Shown: positions 6,600-11,753 of the stretch, piece after piece
Position numbering within the stretch: position 1 is the first letter of the stretch
Layout of the letters: each line of letters starts with the position of its first letter
DNA from: JBBSJV01 sp038256935
Lineage (GTDB): Bacteria > Patescibacteriota > JACMRA01
Direction: 5' to 3'
DNA length: 11,753 bases
NCBI GenBank assembly: GCA_038256935.1
Contig: JBBSJV010000044.1
Span: 1-11,753 of the forward strand
Notes under the pieces: generated by a model
What the model was told of the DNA's origin: nothing
Seen by the model: only the letters and a program-made list of their open reading frames with translations
Databases searched by the model: none
Translations under genes and position numbers: made by a program

Positions 6600-7709
6600 A
6601 TGTTCGATTATATGTTTTTAGGAATATTTAGCTACTTACTTTTTCCAGTAATATTATTTGCTTTACCGATAACTCTTGTGGTGATTTCTTCTATCAAAAA
6701 GGGAAACCCAGATAAAAAACCGTTTCTCAATCAGGATGATTTTTTCAGGCAAATTCTGAGCCTTACTGGGATGTATTTTTGGAGTTTATTTTTCTGGGGA
6801 GTATTCTATTCATTAGTAAACAATAGCTCTCTTAGTTTTACCGAAACAAATGTGCAATGGGGAATATTTCTCAATGTTTTAAGTTTAGGAGTGTTTGCAT
6901 ACTATCAAAGAACTTATATGGGTATTTCCCTGTGGGTGGCTCTGGTTGTTAATTATATATTTGGACAAATGCTTTATTGGATTGCAAATCCATATTATAA
7001 TCAAATTGCCAGCTCAGATTCTAGTAACAGCATTGAACCTACTAAATTTGCTTACCCAATTTTTGCTTACTGGCTTTTATTTGTTCTAACCTACATAGCA
7101 GGGCAATACTTAACCTTACATAAAAAGTGGTATAGACTTGGTACAGCATTGAGAATCTTTGGAATACTTAATACTTATATCTTCCTACTTATCTTTTCTT
7201 TATCCATAATCTCAGAAAATGTTTGGGGAATCTTTACAGGTAGCGAGTTCCAAACCTTGCCTGTCTATTTACTGACAATTGTCATTGCAATCTCTACCAT
7301 AGCAGCCGTTACTTATACTATCATTAAAGACTCTTTAAAATTTGAAAAATGGGAACCTATCGTTTTAGCCATTGCTCCTTTATTGCTATTACTTGCAACA
7401 CCACTGATAAATACTCAAAACGCGCAATCACCATCGGAATTAGCTGATTTTATGTGGTTTAGTGGATTTACTGTGCTTCTTATTTTATATAATTTTTATT
7501 TGTTTATACGAAGTCAAATCAGCGGAGAAATCTGGCTCAAAGTCTTGGCTATAGTTCTACTTGTAAATACAATGTTATTTAAACTATTTGATAACTTTGG
7601 TGGTCTCACTCAAAAAGGATTCTTCTTTATTGTGATGGGTGGGTTTTTCTTTGGTCTGCTAATAGTTCGTAACAAATTTGTAAATAAAGAATTAAAATTA
7701 AACCAATAA
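6600..7709 (+). CDS. Large polytopic membrane protein, DUF2157/DUF4401-like
   Basis: A 369-residue protein made almost entirely of hydrophobic spans, about ten in number, with no soluble domain. The end, FKLFDNFGGLTQKGFFFIV followed by a final membrane span and a basic tail, resembles the C-terminus of DUF2157/DUF4401-type proteins. This suggests it completes the preceding gene, to which it is coupled (one-base gap). Two stretches recur in the interrupted gene at 8408-9440: WYRLGTALRIFGILN against KYRFGSILRFFGLSS, and YLFIRSQISGEIWLKVLAIV against YLYIRSQIDEEVWLRIVSIF. The two are therefore paralogues. No catalytic motif, transporter signature or charged channel-like pattern is recognised; the function is unknown. 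The next gene starts four bases after its stop. Confidence 0.75.
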   Translation: MFDYMFLGIFSYLLFPVILFALPITLVVISSIKKGNPDKKPFLNQDDFFRQILSLTGMYFWSLFFWGVFYSLVNNSSLSFTETNVQWGIFLNVLSLGVFAYYQRTYMGISLWVALVVNYIFGQMLYWIANPYYNQIASSDSSNSIEPTKFAYPIFAYWLLFVLTYIAGQYLTLHKKWYRLGTALRIFGILNTYIFLLIFSLSIISENVWGIFTGSEFQTLPVYLLTIVIAISTIAAVTYTIIKDSLKFEKWEPIVLAIAPLLLLLATPLINTQNAQSPSELADFMWFSGFTVLLILYNFYLFIRSQISGEIWLKVLAIVLLVNTMLFKLFDNFGGLTQKGFFFIVMGGFFFGLLIVRNKFVNKELKLNQ

Positions 7710-7713
7710 TTAT

Positions 7714-8355
7714 ATGACTTTCAAATTAAACTGGTCTAGAATGAAATCCTTTGCTCTGATCGTAATAGTCATTCAGCTGCTAACTATGGCCTTTTTTATC
7801 GCCAGTGAATACGCAGTTACCAGTCAAGATAGGACAATTTTTCTACAAATCAACCCAGTCGATCCTAATGATGTTTTTAAGGGTGATTATGTAATATTGA
7901 ATTATGATATATCAGATTTGAGAGTATATTATTTCTCCTCAGAAGATGCTATACCAGTGACCAATCAGCAGGTCTATGTAACACTTGAAAATTATTATGG
8001 TTACAAGACTTATTCAGCTAGTAATGATCCAATTTCTAATAAATTTCCAAATCTGAATGATCCTGCTAAACAAGTAGCAGTTAAAGGAGTTGTTAGAAAC
8101 GCAAATAATGATCAATCAAAGTGGGATAACAGATCTACTAATGTAGATATAAAAGGAATTGAAGAAAGCTATGGAGAAAACTATCAAATAAATATGGAAT
8201 ACGGTATAGAGCAATATTATGTTGAACAAGGTAAGGGTGGAGAAATCGAGGAGGCAATACGAAAAAATCCAAATCAAGCCTTTGCAATTTGTAAGGTGGA
8301 TAAAGATGGAAACATCCGAGTAACTGGTTTGGAAATCAATGGAGTTAATTACTAA
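7714..8355 (+). CDS. GDYXXLXY-family protein, membrane-anchored
   Basis: A 213-residue protein with one N-terminal membrane anchor (about 12-31) preceded by basic residues; the remainder is predicted outside the membrane. Residues 57-64, GDYVILNY, match the motif that names the GDYXXLXY family exactly. They follow DPNDVFK and precede YDIS, as in family members. The later MEYGIEQYYVEQGKGGEIEE (181-200 region) is a second family landmark. GDYXXLXY genes are known to sit beside DUF2157/DUF4401 membrane proteins, as here, but none of the group has an assigned function to my knowledge. Four bases separate it from the preceding gene, so it is cotranscribed. A partnership with the polytopic proteins at the membrane is inferred from this conserved neighbourhood. 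Confidence 0.85.
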   Translation: MTFKLNWSRMKSFALIVIVIQLLTMAFFIASEYAVTSQDRTIFLQINPVDPNDVFKGDYVILNYDISDLRVYYFSSEDAIPVTNQQVYVTLENYYGYKTYSASNDPISNKFPNLNDPAKQVAVKGVVRNANNDQSKWDNRSTNVDIKGIEESYGENYQINMEYGIEQYYVEQGKGGEIEEAIRKNPNQAFAICKVDKDGNIRVTGLEINGVNY

Positions 8356-8371
8356 TCTGGATCAGATAAAA

Positions 8372-8400
8372 TAGACAATTGCTAGATTTTGAACTATTCT
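8372..8400 (+). promoter_or_regulatory. Probable leaderless promoter of the repeat-interrupted membrane gene
   Basis: TAGACA (8372-8377, five of six) and TATTCT (8395-8400, four of six) are exactly 17 bases apart, and the -10 ends seven bases before the ATG at 8408. This implies independent transcription of the interrupted gene, in addition to any readthrough from the genes before it, starting at or next to the start codon. Confidence 0.5.
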
Positions 8401-8407
8401 TAAGATC

Positions 8408-8704
8408 ATGGTAGCAGAAAATAAGCCTGCTTTAAATTCCTCAAATAAAAACTTTAGCGATGGGGTTATAAATCTTGTTTTGCTAAGTCTTGGTTTAGTT
8501 GTATTTGCTGGTATTTATTATTTTTTACCAAACTTGATTTCTGATCAGTTTAATCTTGATATTTACAACCAAATAATCATTACTTTAACTATCACTTTGA
8601 TGGTATCCAGCATTTTGAGTATATTATTTAAAAGTTTTTTAACAGGAAGTGTTAGTTTTGTTGGTTGGTTGGTTGGTTTTAGCGGGGCTTTTGATTTACT
8701 ATGA
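8408..8704 (+). CDS. Interrupted polytopic membrane protein, 5' part (OFF frame)
   Basis: As the window reads, this frame gives a 98-residue product with a soluble start (to about 20) and three hydrophobic spans, ending at a TGA soon after a (TTGG)4 tract. The rest of the protein continues in another frame from 8649. Dropping one four-base unit joins them into a continuous 342-residue protein ending at 9440, passing smoothly through VGWLVLAGLLIYYDGWF. The joined protein is a paralogue of the gene at 6600-7709. The three explanations are phase variation by slipped-strand mispairing, a fixed mutation, or a sequencing slip. Phase variation is favoured because the break coincides exactly with the repeat and both halves look conserved. 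In the state shown, only a stub of three spans would be made. Confidence 0.75.
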   Translation: MVAENKPALNSSNKNFSDGVINLVLLSLGLVVFAGIYYFLPNLISDQFNLDIYNQIIITLTITLMVSSILSILFKSFLTGSVSFVGWLVGFSGAFDLL

Positions 8705-9440
8705 CGGTTGGTTTCTAAGGCCTCAAGACCCTGTTAGGATGAGCTTTTTGTTTGCAAGTAGCTGGATGCTAGCATTGATCGCTTTTTTTGTAGGTCATTT
8801 CCAGTCCTTTAAACCAAACCCCAAGTACAGATTTGGTAGTATTCTTAGATTTTTTGGATTGTCATCATTAATTTTTGGAGGGGTTTTACTTTCAAGCTCT
8901 GAGGTGTCCAGATACGTTATCGGTATGTTTGCAGGTCGCAATATCAATGCTACTTGGTTGGTGTTTAGTTTCACTATTTTACTTACTTTTATCAATGGCG
9001 TATTCACTTTCTCCAAAAGGTTTTCACTATATGGGGATATAGAAGTCTGGGAACAAGGGTTTTTGGGACTTCCTCCAATTGTACTTTTTATCATGGGGCA
9101 GATTTTTTGGGTCTCACCTGACTCGACTGAGGGTATCTGGACTGGTATTTATTGGTTAATTTTCTTTAATATTTATACAGTCATTCTACTTAGTTATCTT
9201 TATATCAGGTCTCAGATCGATGAAGAAGTTTGGCTGCGTATTGTTTCTATTTTTGGATTTATTTGCTTTATTACCTTCAGCTTAGTTTTAAATCCTCAAA
9301 TAGATGTAGTCTCAGTATTAATACTCATGATTGCTTGTCTTATATACCTAATCACAGTTAGTTTTGCAAAAAGTATCACTAACTTTCTCTTGCCTCTATA
9401 TAAAAGAACTCAAAAACAAATTCTAAATAACTTAGATTGA
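8649..9440 (+). CDS. Interrupted polytopic membrane protein, 3' part
   Basis: A 263-codon reading frame that could nominally start at GTG 8649, but it is better read as the continuation of the gene starting at 8408. The GTG lies inside the first reading frame and has no ribosome-binding site or promoter. The encoded part has about seven hydrophobic spans. It includes KYRFGSILRFFGLSS and YLYIRSQIDEEVWLRIVSIF, both shared with the protein at 6600-7709, in the same order. Unlike that paralogue, it lacks the FDNFGG-type C-terminal end and finishes with a basic tail KRTQKQILNNLD. No enzyme motif is seen. The absence of any other break in 790 bases shows this half has been kept under selection or broke only recently. 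Confidence 0.75.
   Translation: MLVLLVGWLVLAGLLIYYDGWFLRPQDPVRMSFLFASSWMLALIAFFVGHFQSFKPNPKYRFGSILRFFGLSSLIFGGVLLSSSEVSRYVIGMFAGRNINATWLVFSFTILLTFINGVFTFSKRFSLYGDIEVWEQGFLGLPPIVLFIMGQIFWVSPDSTEGIWTGIYWLIFFNIYTVILLSYLYIRSQIDEEVWLRIVSIFGFICFITFSLVLNPQIDVVSVLILMIACLIYLITVSFAKSITNFLLPLYKRTQKQILNNLD
8660..8678 (+). repeat. TTGG tetranucleotide tract (phase-variation switch)
   Basis: Four perfect TTGG units (8661-8676) within a 19-base run of period four. A unit length not divisible by three, inside a coding sequence and exactly at the frame break, is the hallmark of contingency loci. Three copies would restore the downstream frame, as would six; four, as here, is OFF. Confidence 0.85.
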
Positions 9441-9477
9441 CCTGAAACAGTTTCCTTGTCAGTATTAATGTATCTCC

Positions 9478-10479
9478 ATGTCACAGTCACAACCATTGCA
9501 GCTAGAAGCTAAAAATCACAAACCAAATCCAGTTAAAAAATCTTTTTCTTGGATAAATCTATTTCTTTTTGTAGGAATACTAGTTAGCTATGGGTTTTTC
9601 TTGGGTGCTGTTGGATATTATTTTTATAATCGCAGAAATGAATGGGTCCCTTTCCCACAAAGCCTGATTTCAGCTGAAATTATAGACCCTACCTTTGATG
9701 CTGCCCCCAGCTATCTAACCGTAACAAACAGGCTTAATAACTTTGGTTTTGGTCAAGGCTTGTTGTATCAAGAACAAAAAGTGCTTGGAGCTAGTGGCCT
9801 TGCAGGTTCTAGACCAGCTGTTGATCCTGGAACATACAAATTACTGGCTTCTAGTGAGTTTATAGATCTATACGATGAGGTGACTCCAAATCTTACAGGG
9901 CTTATTACAATTACCACAAAACCAGCTATTAGAGGTGATGAACAGGTTGATAAAATTATCCAAGAAATCGCAGAAAGCAGGGGCTACAAACTGCGTTATT
10001 CAACAGACGAGTCTAGGCTTGTGGCAGTAGACGGGAGTCAGCTCCATCCTGAAGTAAGGTCAGCATGGCTAACTATCAAAGGCGCTGCAGCTCAAGAAGG
10101 GATAAATCTCAATCTTGTCTCAGGCTATAGATCAGTGCAGGGACAGCGAGAGATATTTTTAAATGCCACCAGTAGTTTACTAACAGCTGATATTATTGCA
10201 CGTAGCTCTGATGAGGCAATCAATGAAGTCTTAATCACTCGCTCTATTCCAGGTTATTCCAAGCATCATTCTGGTTATACAATTGATGTTTCTTGCGGCA
10301 CAACTGGCCTGACACTTTTCAAAGACACTCCCTGTTATCAATGGATGTCAGCTTATAATTATCTAAATGCTAAAAGGTTTGGATTTTTACCTAGTTACCC
10401 TAAAGGCGTAGAAAACATCGGCCCTGATCCTGAAGAGTGGGAATACGTTTGGGTAGGGGAGGATAAGATTAGGAGGTAG
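9478..10479 (+). CDS. Membrane-anchored M15 (VanY/DacB-like) D,D-carboxypeptidase with altered zinc ligand
   Basis: A 333-residue protein with a short basic cytoplasmic start, one membrane span (about 26-48), an extracellular region of unknown fold (50-150) and a C-terminal peptidase domain (about 150-333). The M15 signatures are SGYRS (215-219) and SKHHSGYTID (261-270), which supplies the zinc ligands His263 and Asp270. The third conserved block, normally E-x-W-H, reads EEWE (319-322), so the last zinc-binding His is replaced by Glu. Glu can bind zinc, so activity may be retained or altered. Cys273 and Cys286 could form a disulfide outside the cell. Family members remove the terminal D-Ala from peptidoglycan peptides. 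It lies 37 bases after the membrane genes, same strand, which ties that module to the cell wall. ATG has no ribosome-binding site. Confidence 0.88.
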   Translation: MSQSQPLQLEAKNHKPNPVKKSFSWINLFLFVGILVSYGFFLGAVGYYFYNRRNEWVPFPQSLISAEIIDPTFDAAPSYLTVTNRLNNFGFGQGLLYQEQKVLGASGLAGSRPAVDPGTYKLLASSEFIDLYDEVTPNLTGLITITTKPAIRGDEQVDKIIQEIAESRGYKLRYSTDESRLVAVDGSQLHPEVRSAWLTIKGAAAQEGINLNLVSGYRSVQGQREIFLNATSSLLTADIIARSSDEAINEVLITRSIPGYSKHHSGYTIDVSCGTTGLTLFKDTPCYQWMSAYNYLNAKRFGFLPSYPKGVENIGPDPEEWEYVWVGEDKIRR

Positions 10480-10548
10480 GAAACAATAATTATCATCGTC
10501 GAATTAGGGAATCAGCATCTCAAGCGTAGAGCGATCCCCAGCGGTATT

Positions 10549-10585
10549 TGTCATCCCGCACTTGTTGCGGGATCCCCTGTGGTGG
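10549..10585 (+). repeat. 37-bp dispersed palindromic repeat, copy B
   Basis: Same unit as at 292-328, in the opposite orientation. The stem is perfect here: ATCCCGCA (10553-10560), loop CTTGT, TGCGGGAT (10566-10573), followed by the shared GATCCCCTGTGGTGG. A partial second GATCCCC lies just upstream at 10533-10539. The hairpin is 70 bases after the peptidase stop and could limit readthrough into the toxin-antitoxin genes. Apart from this repeat and the promoter at 10661, I see nothing in 10480-10695. Confidence 0.75.
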
Positions 10586-10660
10586 CTAATAAATTAATTT
10601 CAAAAGACTAAATCATTAAATAAAGCTAAAATCAATGTAATATTAATAAATATCCTTATA

Positions 10661-10689
10661 TTGACATAAACAGGACAAATTATTAAAAT
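10661..10689 (+). promoter_or_regulatory. Strong leaderless promoter of the toxin-antitoxin operon
   Basis: Perfect -35 TTGACA (10661-10666), exactly 17-base spacer, -10 TAAAAT (10684-10689, five of six), then six bases to the ATG at 10696. With initiation seven bases after the -10, the mRNA would begin at the A of the start codon. The antitoxin is a ribbon-helix-helix type and would be expected to repress this promoter, but no clear inverted repeat is seen in it. Confidence 0.75.
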
Positions 10690-10695
10690 TAGTTT

Positions 10696-10953
10696 ATGGC
10701 TAATGTACACATTACACTGAATCCTTTATTACTTGAATATACCTCAAAGAAAGTTAAAAGTGGTGGTTATAGTAGCAAAAGTGAAATAATCAATGAAGCT
10801 CTAAGGCAAATGATGGAAAAGGATTTGTACTTGAATTTACAAATTGAAAGATTACAGAAGGAGCTGGAAAAAGGTGAAAAAAGTGGATATAGTGAACTTG
10901 ATTTGGATAATATATTTGATAAAGCTAAGGCAAAATTTAAAAAGACAAGCTAG
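10696..10953 (+). CDS. ParD-like ribbon-helix-helix antitoxin
   Basis: An 85-residue antitoxin. Residues 1-42 form a ribbon-helix-helix DNA-binding fold: the strand VHITLNP (4-10), a first helix from LLLEYTSKKVKSG, a turn GGYSSKSE (23-30) and a second helix IINEALRQMME. This matches the ParD/CopG pattern of strand, 'SGRYxSxSEVVREALR' helix and acidic tail. Residues 43-85 are highly charged and would wrap the toxin. The downstream gene starts two bases after the stop and encodes a ParE-like toxin, the normal order. Likely autorepressed. A consensus promoter ends six bases before the ATG and no ribosome-binding site is present, so translation is probably leaderless. Confidence 0.88.
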   Translation: MANVHITLNPLLLEYTSKKVKSGGYSSKSEIINEALRQMMEKDLYLNLQIERLQKELEKGEKSGYSELDLDNIFDKAKAKFKKTS

Positions 10954-10955
10954 CA

Positions 10956-11255
10956 ATGTCGGTTTTAATAAGTGATGAAGCTGAGCAAGATCTAATTGAA
11001 ATCTTTGTTTATTCCCTCAAGAATTTTGGAGAAGAAAAGGCAAATTCATATTTACAGGACTTAAAACACTTTTTTGCTTCAATCGACACTTTTCAAAGTT
11101 TAGGTAAAAGTCTGAAAAAATATGGCATTGAGTCAAACTTAGTATTTTTTAGAGAGCAAGCAATTTTTTATGAAATTAATGGTGGCGATACAAAAATAAT
11201 CAGAATAATTAATCAAAATCAAGATTTTATGAATTTTATAAGTCATAACAATTGA
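10956..11255 (+). CDS. ParE/RelE-superfamily toxin
   Basis: A 99-residue protein of the ParE branch of the RelE/ParE superfamily. The start VLISDEAEQDLIEIFVYS (3-20) matches the family pattern of a strand followed by 'A..DL.eI..y' helix. A second helix runs through EEKANSYLQDLKHFF. The end has FFREQAIFYEIN and TKIIRIINQNQDFMNFI, the usual 'viFY...i.iiRIlh...D' strands. ParE toxins poison DNA gyrase, while RelE relatives cleave mRNA on the ribosome; sequence alone does not settle which. Two bases separate it from the antitoxin, so the two are co-transcribed. It ends with TGA, 34 bases before the AlaRS-like gene. The length is normal and no break is seen, so it may be active. Confidence 0.88.
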   Translation: MSVLISDEAEQDLIEIFVYSLKNFGEEKANSYLQDLKHFFASIDTFQSLGKSLKKYGIESNLVFFREQAIFYEINGGDTKIIRIINQNQDFMNFISHNN

Positions 11256-11289
11256 CGTTTATCTAGATTTATAACTTTATATTTATAAT

Positions 11290-11753
11290 ATGTCAGATCA
11301 AACCCTTACACCCCAGTTTTTAGCTCAAAAAGCTTGGGATTTGTACCAAACTCACGGAGTGCCTATTGAAGTCTCCCTTGATATTTTGGAAGCCAAAGGA
11401 GTGGCTCTAGATGAGAGGTTACTTGAAAAACTAATTGAAGATCATCAAAGCCTATCTCGCAATTCCTCAGCAGGGCAGTTCAAGTCAGGTCTTGCGGGAG
11501 ACACTAGCAAAACCCGCAGTCTTCACACCACAACTCATATCCTACACAAAGTCCTCAGGGACATGTTTGGAGAAGACGTTAAACAAAAAGGCTCTGCAAT
11601 CACAGATGAAAAAGCTAGATTTGATTTTACTTTGGATGAAAAGCTAACTGACGAACAAATAGTAGAACTAACTAATAAAATCCAAGCAATCATCGATAAA
11701 GATCTCACTATGGAGCCAGCGGAAATGAGTGAAGCTGAGGCAAGAGAATTAGG
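11290..11753 (+). CDS. Alanyl-tRNA synthetase editing-half protein, catalytic domain absent, 3' end outside window
   Basis: An open frame of 154 codons running off the right edge. Residues 14-57 (KAWDLYQTHGVPIEVSLDIL..., with a closing HQSLSR) match the end of the AlaRS tRNA-recognition region, the 'LYDTYGFPLDLT' segment. A short link with FKSGLAGDTS leads directly to HTTTH (79-83), the HxxxH zinc motif of the AlaRS editing domain. Next come VKQKGSAIT and ARFDF, then MSEAEARE, all in AlaRS order. The beta-barrel insert before the HxxxH is absent, as I recall for minimal AlaRS. The catalytic half (about 350 residues) is missing: in-frame TAA at 11272 precedes the ATG, and upstream is a toxin gene. 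This is therefore a split AlaRS, a free-standing editing protein related to AlaX, or a 5'-deleted gene. No ribosome-binding site; TATATT (11278-11283) lies six bases before the ATG, without a good -35. Confidence 0.85.
   Translation, partial: MSDQTLTPQFLAQKAWDLYQTHGVPIEVSLDILEAKGVALDERLLEKLIEDHQSLSRNSSAGQFKSGLAGDTSKTRSLHTTTHILHKVLRDMFGEDVKQKGSAITDEKARFDFTLDEKLTDEQIVELTNKIQAIIDKDLTMEPAEMSEAEAREL

Noticed and set aside
8649..9440. The 3' half as an independent gene starting at GTG
   Set aside because: The start lies within the first reading frame, has no promoter or ribosome-binding site, and would begin in the middle of a membrane span. The TTGG tract explains the frame change better.
10480..10695. 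tRNA gene or CRISPR repeats in the noncoding gap
   Set aside because: The only strong pairing is the 37-bp repeat hairpin. There is no cloverleaf, no T-arm motif and no regularly spaced repeats.
11435..11647. Plus-strand frame of 70 codons
   Set aside because: It lies out of frame inside the AlaRS-like gene, whose own frame contains recognisable motifs throughout this stretch.
1..11753. Alternative genetic code with TGA as glycine (as in Gracilibacteria and SR1)
   Set aside because: TGA ends the polytopic membrane protein at 9440 and the toxin at 11255 at sensible lengths, and no gene body has in-frame TGA at conserved Gly positions.

Overview
Organism. The window is AT-rich, densely packed and uses the standard code: TGA ends two genes (9438-9440 and 11253-11255) and tryptophan is TGG. 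No start codon has a convincing Shine-Dalgarno sequence. Several genes instead have a -10-like box 6-9 bases before the ATG, as expected for leaderless mRNAs. Together with a compact AlaRS-type protein lacking the usual beta-barrel insert, a small RRM/RGG protein and an M15 peptidase, this suggests a Patescibacteria (CPR)-like bacterium. That placement is inference; no rRNA or marker gene is present to confirm it. Layout. (1) 1-216, minus: 5' part of a VOC/glyoxalase-like gene. (2) 217-447, no gene: a promoter with a palindrome, a 37-bp dispersed palindromic repeat, and a terminator. (3) 448-867, minus: RRM protein with an RGG-rich tail and a long leader. (4) 1014-4485, minus: an operon for a heterodimeric type-IV ABC exporter. 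One partner is a full half-transporter; the other is divided into separate membrane and ATPase genes. The two ATPase domains have complementary degenerate motifs, so one consensus and one degenerate ATP site are predicted. (5) 4611-5801, plus: rarA. (6) 5846-10479, plus: five or six genes for a membrane/envelope module. These are a DUF2157 protein, a large polytopic membrane protein, a GDYXXLXY protein, a paralogue of the large membrane protein broken at a tetranucleotide repeat, and a membrane-anchored M15 (VanY-like) peptidase. (7) 10480-10695, no gene: second copy of the 37-bp repeat and a strong promoter. (8) 10696-11255, plus: a ParD/ParE-type toxin-antitoxin pair. (9) 11290-end, plus: an alanyl-tRNA synthetase editing-half protein with no catalytic domain in front of it. 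How it fits together. The most interesting part is the 5.8-10.5 kb membrane module. Its fourth gene carries a (TTGG)4 tract exactly where the reading frame breaks, and removing one unit restores a 342-residue protein clearly related to its neighbour. This looks like an ON/OFF switch by slipped-strand mispairing in an uncharacterised envelope system that ends in a cell-wall peptidase. The split ABC partner, the detached AlaRS half and the 37-bp repeat are further unusual points.
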